Shown: one piece after another, positions 48,283 to 57,038 of the stretch
Position numbering within the stretch: the stretch's first letter is position 1
How the letters are laid out: each line of letters begins with the position of its first letter
Assembly: GCF_020172665.1 (NCBI RefSeq)
Contig: NZ_CP083985.1
Span: 3,033,830 to 3,097,829 of the forward strand
Direction of reading: 5' to 3'
DNA length: 64,000 nt
Source: [Mycobacterium] zoologicum
GTDB lineage: Bacteria; Actinomycetota; Actinomycetes; Mycobacteriales; Mycobacteriaceae
Notes under the pieces: generated by a model
What the model saw: the letters and a program-made list of their open reading frames with translations, nothing else
What the model was told of the DNA's origin: nothing
Database searches by the model: none
Position numbers and translations under genes: made by a program

Positions 48283-49146
48283 TCAGGCGTCGCTTCGCGG
48301 CCGAAGCGCCCGGCTGAACACCACGTTGGCCTGACGCATGATCGCGCTGTAGGGCAGCCAGGCCAGCCGTTTGAAGGCATACAGCGCCCGGATGTCACCG
48401 GAGGTGTAGACCAGATATCGGTTGCGGGCCACCCCGGCCAGGATCTTGTCGGCCGCCTTCTCCGGCGACACGGCGTGGCCGGCGAAACGGCCCACCCATT
48501 TCTCCACCTGCGGGTCCTCGCGGTCCACGCCGGCGATCTCGACGGTGTGGACCAGTCCGGTCTTGACCGCTCCCGGCACCACCACTGATACCCCGATCTT
48601 GTGCCGGGCCAGGTCGAACCGCAGCACTTCGGAGACGCCGCGCAGGCCGTACTTGCTGGCGGAGTAGGCGGCGTGCCAGGGCAGGGCGACGATTCCGGCG
48701 GCCGAGGAGACGTTGACCAGGCGCCCGCCCCGCCCCGCGGCGATCATCTGCGGCAGGAACGATTCGATGACGTGGATCGGCCCCATCAGGTTGATGTCGA
48801 CCATCTTGCGCCACTGCTCGTGGCTCAACCGGTCGACAGTCCCCCACGCCGACACCCCGGCGATGTTCATCACGACGTCCATCGCGCCGTGGCGGGCGTG
48901 GATGTCGGCGCCGAAAGCGGCGACCTCGTCGTAGTCGGCGATGTTGAGGCTGCGGTGCTCGGGCACCGCAGCACCCAGGGCGCGTGTGTCGGCGACGGTT
49001 TCGGCCAGCCCCATTTCATTGCGGTCGGTCAGGTAGAGCTCCGCCCCCAGCTCGGCCAGCCGCAATGCGGTGGCCCGGCCGATCCCGCTGGCCGCTCCGG
49101 TGATGAAGCATCGCTTTCCCTGGTAGTACTGCGCTACACGTGTCAT
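48283..49146 (-). CDS. SDR family oxidoreductase (Rv3057c-like)
   Basis: The 287-residue protein has the cofactor motif TGAASGIGRA, the NIAGVSAWG (NAG) motif and the YSASK catalytic Tyr-x3-Lys preceded by SSAAG. It belongs to the short-chain dehydrogenase family. Its start at 49146 (MTRVAQYYQGK) matches the expected N-terminus; an open frame continues upstream. It reads in the same direction as the TetR gene and 38 bp behind it. In M. tuberculosis the order Rv3057c-Rv3058c-Rv3059 is the same. Substrate unknown. Confidence 0.9.
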   Translation of the reverse strand: MTRVAQYYQGKRCFITGAASGIGRATALRLAELGAELYLTDRNEMGLAETVADTRALGAAVPEHRSLNIADYDEVAAFGADIHARHGAMDVVMNIAGVSAWGTVDRLSHEQWRKMVDINLMGPIHVIESFLPQMIAAGRGGRLVNVSSAAGIVALPWHAAYSASKYGLRGVSEVLRFDLARHKIGVSVVVPGAVKTGLVHTVEIAGVDREDPQVEKWVGRFAGHAVSPEKAADKILAGVARNRYLVYTSGDIRALYAFKRLAWLPYSAIMRQANVVFSRALRPRSDA

Positions 49147-49184
49147 GGCTGCAGACGATACCGCCGGTACCGCCGACCGGTGAT

Positions 49185-49835
49185 TCAGTCGCGCGCGCCG
49201 CCCCACAGCGCATTGCGCCACAACGCTTCGAGCACCCGAACGCCGCGGGACACGTCCCCGTCGGGCCTCACGTAGGCGGTCTCGCCGGCGAGCATGAACG
49301 CGGTGGTCGCGGCAAGGGTTCGGACCAAAGTCGTAATGTCGTCGCTGATCGGGTGCGCGGTGCCCGCAGCGATCTCGTCGTTGACCACACCGACGATCTG
49401 GTTGATCACCGCGTCGATCTGGGCGTCGAGTAGCTCCCGGATCTCGGCGTCGCTGTTGCGGGCGGCGTTGCACGCCGACATCACCGGATCGTTGTGGGCG
49501 TAGACCGCGGCGGCACTGCCGACCATGCGCTCGGCGAACGCCGCGGGTGACTCGTCGGCGCCGCGTGGCGCGAAGTAGTGGGTGAGCTCTTCGAGCTCGC
49601 GGTTCGCCTCGGCCATGATCTGGGCCAGGACGGCGAATTTGGAGTCGAAGTAGAAGTAGAACCCCGAGCGCGCCACACCGGCCCGGTCGCTAATGGTGCT
49701 GACCGACAGTTCCGCGAACGGCTTTTCCTCCAGCAGATCCCGCACTGCCTGCACAATCGCCTGACGCTGCTTGTCGCCGCGCCGGACGGGGAGGCCACCG
49801 GAAGCCTGCTCCTCCGCGTCGTGCTCGTTGGTCAC
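49185..49835 (-). CDS. TetR family regulator (Rv3058c-like)
   Basis: The 216-residue protein starts at the GTG of VTNEHDAEEQ. The HTH is IVQAVRDLLEEKPFAELSVSTISDRAGVARSGFYFYFDSKFAVL. A longer version from an ATG at 49886 would put the start inside the operator palindrome, which argues for the shorter form. It is divergent from cyp136 and followed by the SDR gene. A likely repressor of one or both. Confidence 0.87.
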   Translation of the reverse strand: MTNEHDAEEQASGGLPVRRGDKQRQAIVQAVRDLLEEKPFAELSVSTISDRAGVARSGFYFYFDSKFAVLAQIMAEANRELEELTHYFAPRGADESPAAFAERMVGSAAAVYAHNDPVMSACNAARNSDAEIRELLDAQIDAVINQIVGVVNDEIAAGTAHPISDDITTLVRTLAATTAFMLAGETAYVRPDGDVSRGVRVLEALWRNALWGGARD

Positions 49836-49872
49836 CCGAAGAACCTTGCACCACGCCGCGCCGGATTCAAAC

Positions 49873-49886
49873 TTGACACGCGTCAA
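49873..49886. promoter_or_regulatory. palindromic operator between TetR gene and cyp136
   Basis: The 14-mer TTGACACGCGTCAA is a near-perfect palindrome (arms TTGACAC/GCGTCAA, one mismatched pair). It lies between the TetR start and the divergent P450 start at 49967, the normal place for a TetR operator. Confidence 0.6.
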
Positions 49887-49966
49887 CTTTCATCTGAGGA
49901 TAGGGGCGGCGTGACTCTCGCCACAGTCACCCGCCGTGATGCCGAACACGAGAGGCCGTCCAGAAG

Positions 49967-51442
49967 ATGACCACGATCAGCACCCCGCACTACCTCCTCG
50001 ACCAGGCCCGGCGCCGGTTCGTCCCGACGCTGAACACCATCCCCGGCCTGGGCCGGATCGAAAAGCGGTTGCTGAACGTGGATTGGCCGCAGAAGACGCT
50101 GGCCGACCCACCACCGGGCAGCGGCCTCAAGCCGGTGATGGGCGATTCGGGCCTTCCATTGCTGGGCCACATCATCGAGATGTTCCGGGGTGGACCGGAC
50201 TTCTGCCTGCACCTCTACGAGAAGTACGGCCCGGTCTACCTGGCCGAGTCACCGATCCTGAGCTCGATCGTCGCGCTCGGGCCCGACGCCACCCAGACCA
50301 TCTTCGCCAACAGGAACAAGGACTACTCCACCACCGGCTGGATCCCGGTCATCGGGCCGTTCTTCAACCGCGGGCTGATGCTGCTCGACTTCGAGGAGCA
50401 CCTGGGGCACAAGCGGATTCTGCAGGGCGCGTTCACCCGGCCGCGTTTGGCCAGCTACGTCGAGGACATGGACAAGGTGGCCACCGCGCTGGTGGCCGAC
50501 TGGCCCACCGACGACGCCCGATTCCTGTTCCATCCGGCAGCCAAGGAACTGACGCTGGACGTGGCCTCGGTGGTCTTCATGGGCCACGACCTGGGCGCCG
50601 ACCACCGCCAGCTGGCCAAGGTCAACCACGCCTTCGAGCAGACCATCCGCGCCGGCGGCGCACTGGTGCGGACCGCGTTGCCGCCGTTCAAGTGGTGGCA
50701 GGGCATGCAGGGCCGCAAGGTGCTCGAGGAGTACTTCTACGCCCGCGTCGCCGAACGCCGCAAGGTCGAGGGCACCGACATGCTGACGGTGTTGTGCCAC
50801 ACCGCCGACGAGGACGGCAACACCTTCAGCGACGAAGACATCGTCAACCACATGATCTTCTTGATGATGGCCGCGCACGACACCACGACGTCAACGTTGA
50901 CCAGCATGGTGTACAACCTGGCCGCCAACCCGCTTTGGCAGGACCGGGCCCGCGAAGAATCGGATCGGCACGGCGACGGGCCGCTGGACATCGAGTCGCT
51001 GGAGAAGCTGGAAACCCTGGACCTGGTGATGGACGAGTCCCTGCGACTGGTCACCCCGCTGGGTTTCAACATGCGTCAAGCCGTGCGTGACACCGACCTG
51101 CTGGGGCATTACATTCCGGCCGAAAGCTACGTGATCACCTGGCCGGGCATGAACCACTGGCTGCCGGAGATCTACACCAATCCAAGGCAATTCGACCCGG
51201 AACGCTTCCTGGAGCCGCGTGCCGAACACAAGAAGCACCGCTACGCGTTCGCGCCGTTCGGCGGCGGCGCGCACAAGTGCATCGGGATGAACTACGGCCG
51301 CCTCGAGGTCAAAACCGTCCTGCACCGGATGCTGCGCAGCTACCGCTTCGAACTGGCCCACCCGGGCTACCAGCCCCGGTGGGACTACGCCGGCATGCCG
51401 ATCCCGATGGACGGCATGCCGATCGTGCTGCGCCGGCTGTAA
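49967..51442 (+). CDS. cyp136: cytochrome P450 CYP136
   Basis: The 491-residue P450 has AAHDTTTST (I helix), ESLRL (ExxR), FDPERF and FGGGAHKCIG (haem Cys). The sequence is close, from memory, to M. tuberculosis CYP136A1 (Rv3059), a family of unknown substrate that resembles sterol 14-demethylase-type P450s. The ATG at 49967 follows AGAAG. Its regulator is probably the divergent TetR. The gene converges with the LeuA-domain gene 48 bp away. Confidence 0.93.
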   Translation: MTTISTPHYLLDQARRRFVPTLNTIPGLGRIEKRLLNVDWPQKTLADPPPGSGLKPVMGDSGLPLLGHIIEMFRGGPDFCLHLYEKYGPVYLAESPILSSIVALGPDATQTIFANRNKDYSTTGWIPVIGPFFNRGLMLLDFEEHLGHKRILQGAFTRPRLASYVEDMDKVATALVADWPTDDARFLFHPAAKELTLDVASVVFMGHDLGADHRQLAKVNHAFEQTIRAGGALVRTALPPFKWWQGMQGRKVLEEYFYARVAERRKVEGTDMLTVLCHTADEDGNTFSDEDIVNHMIFLMMAAHDTTTSTLTSMVYNLAANPLWQDRAREESDRHGDGPLDIESLEKLETLDLVMDESLRLVTPLGFNMRQAVRDTDLLGHYIPAESYVITWPGMNHWLPEIYTNPRQFDPERFLEPRAEHKKHRYAFAPFGGGAHKCIGMNYGRLEVKTVLHRMLRSYRFELAHPGYQPRWDYAGMPIPMDGMPIVLRRL

Positions 51443-51449
51443 GACCCCT

Positions 51450-51482
51450 ACCGCGCCAACCCCACCCGGCCTCCTGCGCGGT
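51450..51482. terminator. bidirectional terminator candidate
   Basis: ACCGCGC (51450-51456) and GCGCGGT (51476-51482) form a perfect 7-bp stem with a 19-nt loop between the convergent cyp136 and LeuA-domain genes. Confidence 0.4.
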
Positions 51483-51490
51483 GGAAAAGG

Positions 51491-51958
51491 TCACACCGCC
51501 GTCAGCAGCCGATTCACACAGGTGACGACGGCATCCACGGCCGACGCCCCGGCGTCGGGCGCGAAACCCACCGCCCAGGCCGTAGAGCGACCATTGGAAC
51601 CGTGGATGAATGTCGCTGTCTCGGCGCCACAGGCAAGCTGGTGAAATCCTAGGATTTCCAACCTGATTCCACGTTCGTACAGCATCGCGGTGAGTGCGCC
51701 CAGCGGGCCGTGCGCCGCTGCCGTGCAGGTACCGGTTCGGTCTCCGATGGAGATCGTCGCCTGATAGGTGCGGCCCTGTATCCCCAGCCGGGCAGCGGGC
51801 CGGTCGGAATCCAGGCAGCGCCACCGACCCAGCCGCAACGGACCGGAGCAGCGACCGTAGGTGGCCACGAAGCCTTCCCGGGTGAGCTGGGCGGCTGGGT
51901 CGCGCAGCTCACGCGGGAGTCGGGTGTCGAATTGGTCTGCGAAGGATGTACTGGTCAT
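51491..51958 (-). CDS. orphan LeuA allosteric-domain protein
   Basis: The 155-residue protein lacks the catalytic TIM barrel of isopropylmalate synthase. Its C-terminal two thirds resemble the LeuA leucine-binding (dimerisation) domain: QATISIGDRTGTCTAAAHGPLGALTAMLYERGIRLEILGFHQLACG, then ATFIHGSNGRSTAWAVGFAPDAGASAVDAVVTCVNRL. The sequence GPLGALTAML corresponds to the GNGPxDA motif. It probably binds leucine or a related amino acid and may act as a regulator (inference). It is preceded by a putative attenuator with a Val-rich leader peptide. Confidence 0.78.
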   Translation of the reverse strand: MTSTSFADQFDTRLPRELRDPAAQLTREGFVATYGRCSGPLRLGRWRCLDSDRPAARLGIQGRTYQATISIGDRTGTCTAAAHGPLGALTAMLYERGIRLEILGFHQLACGAETATFIHGSNGRSTAWAVGFAPDAGASAVDAVVTCVNRLLTAV

Positions 51959-51995
51959 GTTGCGGTCTTTTCTGCTCGAAGAGAGCGACCGACGG

Positions 51996-52078
51996 GTAGT
52001 AGCCTCCGACCCACAGCGGGGGGTCGGTCTGGATCAGACCCCGCTGCGGGTGCCGGCTACTACGACTAGGTGACGCAT
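51996..52078 (-). promoter_or_regulatory. putative translated-leader attenuator upstream of LeuA-domain gene
   Basis: Two nested perfect-type stems: GTAGTAGCC (52055-52063) with GGCTACTAC (51996-52004), and CAGCGGGGTC (52037-52046) with GACCCCCCGCTG (52014-52025, two extra C). A competing stem CCGACCC (52021-52027) with GGGTCGG (52006-52012) overlaps the second one, so the structures are mutually exclusive. The 5' arms lie inside the leader ORF. A promoter-like TTGATA/CATAAA pair with 18-bp spacing (52147-52152, 52123-52128) precedes it. Confidence 0.65.
52034..52078 (-). CDS. leader peptide with consecutive Val codons
   Basis: A 14-codon frame reads MRHLVVVAGTRSGV and stops at TGA. Leu-Val-Val-Val are consecutive, and the Val6-Val7-Ala8 codons form the 5' arm of the outer attenuator stem. 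Such leaders precede branched-chain amino acid genes in actinobacteria. A GGGTGA sequence lies a few bases before the ATG. No direct evidence of translation is available. Confidence 0.6.
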   Translation of the reverse strand: MRHLVVVAGTRSGV

Positions 52079-52148
52079 GATGTCACCCAGGCTAGTGACG
52101 TGTCCGCCGGAGGTGCAAGCCATTTATGCACTGGTATCGAGATCGATA

Positions 52149-53885
52149 TCAATTCAAGATGCGCCGGGCCACATTGGTGGTCACCAGGTCGAGCAACTCG
52201 TCGGCGCGGCCGGCCAGGATGGTCCGGATCGCATAGAGCGAGAATCCCTTGGCCTGCTCGGCGGTGATCGCCGGCGGGATCGACAGTTCCTGGCGGGCGG
52301 TGACGACGTCGACGACGGCCGGGCCATCGTAGGCGAACGCCTCGGTGAGGGCCGCTTCCAAATCGGCGGGCTGTTCCACCCGTCTCCCGAACATGCCCAG
52401 CGCTGTCGCTACCGCGCCGAAGTCGGGGTTGTCCAGCTCGGTGCCGAAATTGACGATGCCGGCGGCCTTCATCTCCAGTTCGACGAAGTTCAGCGACGAG
52501 TTGTTGAACACGATCATCTTGACCGGCAGCCGGTTCTGCCTCAGCGTGAGCAGCTCCCCGAACATCATCGCCAGCCCGCCGTCGCCGGCCAGCCCGATCA
52601 CCTGCCGGCCCCGATCGGCGGTCTGCGCGCCGATCGCATGCGGCAGTGCGCACGCCATGGTGCCGTGGTTGAACGAGCCGATCAGCCGCCGTCGTCCGTT
52701 CATGGTCACATACCGTGCCGCCCACACCACCGGGGAACCGACGTCGACGGTGAACACCGCATCGTCATCGGCCAGTCGATTAGCCACCGCGGCAACATAT
52801 TCCGGCCGGATCGGGGTCCGGTCCCGGTCGTTGGCCGCCAACGAGTCCAGCCGTCGTCGGGTCTTGGCGTAGTGCCGCAGCGACCGCTCCAGATGGGTGC
52901 GGTCGGTCTTGGGCGCCAACAGCGGCCGCAGTGCGGCGACGGTGTCGGCCACCGTGCCGCGCAGCCCCAGATCGATCGGGGTGCGCCGACCCAGGTTTCG
53001 GCCGCGGATGTCGACCTGGATGATCTGCGCGCGATCGGGATAGAACTGCTGGTAGGGAAAGTCAGTGCCCAGCATCAGGAGCAGGTCGGCTTCGGCGATC
53101 GCCTTGTAGCCGGACGCGAATCCGAGCAGTCCCGTCATGCCCACGTCGTGAGGATTGTTGTACTCGATGTATTCCTTGCCGCGTAACGCGTGCACGACCG
53201 GTGCCTGCAGGGCGCGCGCCAAGTCCATCACCTGGTCGTGGGCGCCGGCCACCCCGGCACCGGCCAGGATGGTGACCCTGTCCGCGGTATTGAGCATGCC
53301 CGCCGCCGCAGCCAGCCCGCGCTCGTCGGGGCGGCACACCGAGGCGGTCGGCCGCACCGGACGCTGCCCCCAACCGGTGGCATCCAGGCGGTGGCTGAAG
53401 ATCTCACCGGGCACCACCACCACAGCGACGCCGCTCTCCTCCACCGCCGCGCGCATCGCCATCTCCAGGATTCGTGGCGCCTGTTCGGGAGTGCTGATCA
53501 GCTCGCAGTAGACGCTGCACTCGCGAAACAGGTTCTGCGGGTGGGTTTCCTGGAAGTAGTCCGAGCCGATCTCGGCCAGCGGGATATGGGCGGCGATCGC
53601 CAGCACCGGCACCCGGCTTCGGTGCGCGTCGAACAGCCCGTTGATCAGGTGCAGGTTGCCAGGACCGCAACTGCCGGCACACACCGCCAGCCCGCCGGTC
53701 AGGGCGGCATCAGCGGCAGCGGCGAATGCTGCGGTCTCCTCGTGGCGAACCTGTTCCCAGCTGAAATCGCCGGCCCGGCGGATCGCATCGGTGAAGCCGT
53801 TGAGACTGTCCCCCGGGATGCCGTACACGCGGTGCACCCCGCTGCTCTGCAGGGTGGCGATGACGTGGTCTGCGACGGTTGCCAT
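52149..53885 (-). CDS. poxB: thiamine-diphosphate pyruvate dehydrogenase (quinone)/oxidase PoxB-like
   Basis: The 578-residue protein has the ThDP-enzyme triad: N-terminal GIPGDSLNGF with the catalytic Glu in RHEETAAFAA, the central FAD-type Rossmann domain, and the C-terminal ThDP motif GDGGLAMMFGELLTL...NN. The RHEETAAFAAAADA and GPGNLHLINGLFDAHRSRVPVLAI segments match PoxB. It should decarboxylate pyruvate to acetate, passing electrons to quinone at the membrane. AGGAGG stands six bases before the ATG at 53885. Confidence 0.9.
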   Translation of the reverse strand: MATVADHVIATLQSSGVHRVYGIPGDSLNGFTDAIRRAGDFSWEQVRHEETAAFAAAADAALTGGLAVCAGSCGPGNLHLINGLFDAHRSRVPVLAIAAHIPLAEIGSDYFQETHPQNLFRECSVYCELISTPEQAPRILEMAMRAAVEESGVAVVVVPGEIFSHRLDATGWGQRPVRPTASVCRPDERGLAAAAGMLNTADRVTILAGAGVAGAHDQVMDLARALQAPVVHALRGKEYIEYNNPHDVGMTGLLGFASGYKAIAEADLLLMLGTDFPYQQFYPDRAQIIQVDIRGRNLGRRTPIDLGLRGTVADTVAALRPLLAPKTDRTHLERSLRHYAKTRRRLDSLAANDRDRTPIRPEYVAAVANRLADDDAVFTVDVGSPVVWAARYVTMNGRRRLIGSFNHGTMACALPHAIGAQTADRGRQVIGLAGDGGLAMMFGELLTLRQNRLPVKMIVFNNSSLNFVELEMKAAGIVNFGTELDNPDFGAVATALGMFGRRVEQPADLEAALTEAFAYDGPAVVDVVTARQELSIPPAITAEQAKGFSLYAIRTILAGRADELLDLVTTNVARRILN

Positions 53886-53985
53886 CCAGCGCCTCCTAAC
53901 TGGCGACCGTGCAGAAAAGTTCGCCGCCACCAGGGACTTTGACGGACTCTTCTGCACGCTCGCGGAGGGGTTTACCCCCGAAACG

Positions 53986-56154
53986 CTACTTGATCAGCGG
54001 GTCGCGGGGCATCCCCAGAATCCGCTCGGCGATCTGGTTGCGGGTCACCTCCGAGGTCCCGCCGGCGATCGCGATGCCGCGCGCGCCCATCACCATCCGG
54101 GCCGCCATCGCACCCGGCCCGTCATCCAGCGCGACGTCGGACCCCAGCAACGCCGCCCCGATGGCCGCGCCGTCGCCCATGTGCTCGGCGAGCTTGAGTT
54201 TGGTGACGTTGCCCTCCGGGCCGGGACCCGCGCCGGCGATGCTGCGCGCCGCACGGCGCAGGTTCAGCAGGCGCAGCGCGTGCTCGTCGGCGACGAAGCG
54301 GCCGACCCGGACCTCGGCGTCGGCCACCGAATTCCGGTGCTGCTGCGCCAGCGCGATCAGCCGCTGGTCGACGCCGGCGGTGTAGGAGCCGCCGCCGCCG
54401 ATGCTGACCCGCTCATTGCCCAGGGTGGCGCGGGCCACCTTCCAGCCGCCGTTGATCTCGCCGACGACGTCCTCGTCAGGGATGAAGACGTCGTTGAAGA
54501 ACACCTCGTTGAACTCCGAACCACCGGTGATCTGGCGCAGCGGCCGCACCTCGACGCCGGGCGCCTCCATATCGACGATCACCATGGTGATGCCGGCGTG
54601 CTTGGGCACCTCGAAGTCGGTGCGCACGGTGGCCAGCCCACGCCGGCACAGCTGTGCACCAGAAGTCCACACCTTCTGGCCGGTGATCTTCCAACCACCG
54701 TCAACCCGCACCGCCTTGGTCTTCACCGCTGCCGCATCCGAGCCGGCACCCGGCTCGGAGAACAGCTGGCACCAGATCTCCTCCTGGCGCAGTGCCTTCT
54801 CCACGAACCGCTCGATCTGCGACGCGGTGCCTTCCTGGATCAGGGTCAGGATCACCCAGCCGGTGATCGAGTACTCGGGCCGCTGCACGCCGGCAGCGGT
54901 GAACTCCTGCTCGATCACGACCTGCTCGACGGCGTCGGCGGCCCGGCCCCACGGCTTGGGCCAGTGCGGCATCACGTAGCCGGTCGCGATCAGCTGGTCG
55001 CGCTGCGCGTCGGGCGCCAGTGCGGCGATCTCCACGGCATCGGCGTGGATGCGGGTACGCATCTCCTCGGCCTCGGGCGGCAGGTCGAGGCTGTTGGCCC
55101 GGGTGATGCCGGCCGCGGCGCTCTCGAACACCGCCAGGGCCGGCGCGTCGCCGCCGAACAGCGCCTGCACCGCCAGGGCGCGACGCAGGTGCAGGTGCGC
55201 GTCGTGCTCCCAGGTGTAGCCGATGCCCCCGTGCACCTGAATGTTCAGCTCCGCGTTGCGCACGTAGGCGGGGAACGCCAGGGTGGCGGCGACCGCGGCG
55301 GCCAGGCGGAAGGCGAACTCGTCCTCGCCGTCGGCGCGCGCGGCGTCCCAGACCGCGGCGGTGGCAGCCTCTGCGCCCACCAGCATGTTCGCGCAGTGAT
55401 GCTTGATCGCCTGGAACGTCGCGATGGTCCGGCCGAACTGTTCGCGCACCTTGGCGTACTCGACGGCCGCATCCGTGCAGTCGGCCGCGCCGCCGACGGC
55501 TTCGGCCGCCAGCAATACCCGCGCGCGCGCCAGCGCCGACTCGCGCGCGCCGGCCAGCACGTCGTCGGCGCTGACTCCCACGCCGGTCAGCGTGACCCGC
55601 CCGGAGCGCCGGGTCCGATCCACGTTTCCAGGCACGTCGACGTTCACCCCGGCCCGGTCGCGCTCCAGGATCAGCACATCCTCACCGGCGGCGACCAGCA
55701 ACAGGTCAGCCAGCCCCGCGCCGAGCACGATCCCGGCGTCCCCGGAGGCCACCCCGCCGTCGAGGGCGACGTCGCCGGCGAAGCCCACCCCAGCCGTCAC
55801 CGAACCGTCGATCAGGCCGGGCAGCAACCGGGCCTGCTGCTCGGCGGTGCCGGCAGCGGCGATCACGGCCGAGGCGATGACGGTCGGCACGAAAGGTCCC
55901 GGCGCCACGGCCCGGCCCAGTTCCTCGATCACCACCACCAGCTCCGGCAGCCCGAAGCCCGAACCGCCGTACTGCTCGTCGATGTGCAGGCCCAGCCAGC
56001 CCAGCGAGGCCAGCTCGTCCCAGAACGGCGGCCGGGTCTCTTCGGCGCTGTCGTCCAGCAGGGCACGCGCCGCGGACCGGGCCTGCTGCGCGTTCAGGAA
56101 TCCGCGGGCCACCTCGGCCAGTTCGCGGTGGTCTTCGGTTACTGCGATGCCCAT
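53986..56154 (-). CDS. fadE22: two-domain acyl-CoA dehydrogenase FadE22
   Basis: The 722-residue protein contains two acyl-CoA dehydrogenase modules in tandem. The first half has the FAD-binding region with HIDEQYGGSGFGLPELVVVIEELG and an AVEYAKVREQFGRTIATFQAIKHHCANML segment. The second half has the WCQLFSEPGAGSD and KITGQKVWTSGAQ substrate/FAD motifs and the C-terminal GGTSEVTRNQIAERILG. It corresponds to Rv3061c (about 721 residues). It oxidises an acyl-CoA at the alpha-beta bond. An AGGAGG ribosome-binding site precedes the ATG; an SDR gene lies 21 bp upstream, same strand. Confidence 0.92.
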   Translation of the reverse strand: MGIAVTEDHRELAEVARGFLNAQQARSAARALLDDSAEETRPPFWDELASLGWLGLHIDEQYGGSGFGLPELVVVIEELGRAVAPGPFVPTVIASAVIAAAGTAEQQARLLPGLIDGSVTAGVGFAGDVALDGGVASGDAGIVLGAGLADLLLVAAGEDVLILERDRAGVNVDVPGNVDRTRRSGRVTLTGVGVSADDVLAGARESALARARVLLAAEAVGGAADCTDAAVEYAKVREQFGRTIATFQAIKHHCANMLVGAEAATAAVWDAARADGEDEFAFRLAAAVAATLAFPAYVRNAELNIQVHGGIGYTWEHDAHLHLRRALAVQALFGGDAPALAVFESAAAGITRANSLDLPPEAEEMRTRIHADAVEIAALAPDAQRDQLIATGYVMPHWPKPWGRAADAVEQVVIEQEFTAAGVQRPEYSITGWVILTLIQEGTASQIERFVEKALRQEEIWCQLFSEPGAGSDAAAVKTKAVRVDGGWKITGQKVWTSGAQLCRRGLATVRTDFEVPKHAGITMVIVDMEAPGVEVRPLRQITGGSEFNEVFFNDVFIPDEDVVGEINGGWKVARATLGNERVSIGGGGSYTAGVDQRLIALAQQHRNSVADAEVRVGRFVADEHALRLLNLRRAARSIAGAGPGPEGNVTKLKLAEHMGDGAAIGAALLGSDVALDDGPGAMAARMVMGARGIAIAGGTSEVTRNQIAERILGMPRDPLIK

Positions 56155-56175
56155 GGGAGGCCTCCTGGGTTGTAT

Positions 56176-56934
56176 TTACTTGGGAGCGAAGCGTTGTCCG
56201 GCGTCCAGCCGCAGGCATTGGCCGTTGAGCATCGGGTTGTCGATGACGGCGGCGGCCAGCTTGGCGAATTCCTCGGGCCGGCCGAGACGCTTGGGGAACG
56301 CCGCGTCTTTGGTCAGGGCGCTGGCGAATTCCTCCGGGATGCCCTTGGTCAGGCCGGTGGCGAACAGGCTCGGAGCGATCGCCAGCACCCGGATGCCCAC
56401 CGAGCCCAGGTCGCGGGCCATGGTCAGGGCCATGCCGGCGATGCCCGCCTTGGCCGCGGTGTAGGCGACCTGACCGATCTGGCCCTCGAACGCCGCGATC
56501 GACGCGGTGTTGATGATGACCCCGCGTTCGTCATCTTCGGGCTCGTTGGTGCTCATGTGCGCCGCGGCCAGCCGGTTGAGGTTGAAGGTGGCGACCAGGT
56601 TCAGGTCGATCACCGACCGGAACGACTCCAGATCGTGCGGGCCGGACTTGGACAGGGTGCGCTTGGCGATTCCGCCACCCGCGGTGGTGACGATGACGTG
56701 CAGGCCGCCCAGGCCGGCAACCGCGGCGGCCAGGGTCTTCTCCGCAGCGTCGAAGTCGGTGATGTCCACCGGCAGGAAGGCGCCACCGAATCCGGCCGCC
56801 ACCTCTTTGCCCTCCGAGCCTTCGCGGTCGAGCACAGCGACGTCCGCGCCGCGTGAAGCCAACAGTTCCGCGGTTGCGCGGCCCATTCCGGAGGCGCCGC
56901 CGACGATAACGACCTTCTTACCGCTGATCTCCAC
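56176..56934 (-). CDS. SDR family dehydrogenase
   Basis: The 252-residue protein starts with VEISGKKVVIVGGASGMGRATAELL (GxxxGxG cofactor site). It has TTAGGG (NAG-like), the catalytic Ser in NTASIAAFEGQIG and the YTAAKAG Tyr-x3-Lys. It resembles type II 3-hydroxyacyl-CoA dehydrogenases, fitting operon membership with fadE22. The GTG at 56934 follows AGGAG by five bases; the longer open frame is not supported. Confidence 0.88.
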   Translation of the reverse strand: MEISGKKVVIVGGASGMGRATAELLASRGADVAVLDREGSEGKEVAAGFGGAFLPVDITDFDAAEKTLAAAVAGLGGLHVIVTTAGGGIAKRTLSKSGPHDLESFRSVIDLNLVATFNLNRLAAAHMSTNEPEDDERGVIINTASIAAFEGQIGQVAYTAAKAGIAGMALTMARDLGSVGIRVLAIAPSLFATGLTKGIPEEFASALTKDAAFPKRLGRPEEFAKLAAAVIDNPMLNGQCLRLDAGQRFAPK

Positions 56935-57038
56935 GCGAACTCCTAACAACCCGGTACTTGAGTATTGAGAACAAGTTATCGTTCCGCTCGGAATCCGCTG
57001 CCACTCGGGCATCCGGCGGGCCCCTGAGGGAGGTAACC

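Noticed and set aside
53641..56856. A plus-strand open frame of about 1,070 codons across fadE22
   Set aside because: It is antisense to conserved acyl-CoA dehydrogenase motifs and has the His/Gln/Arg-rich composition of a GC-rich shadow frame.
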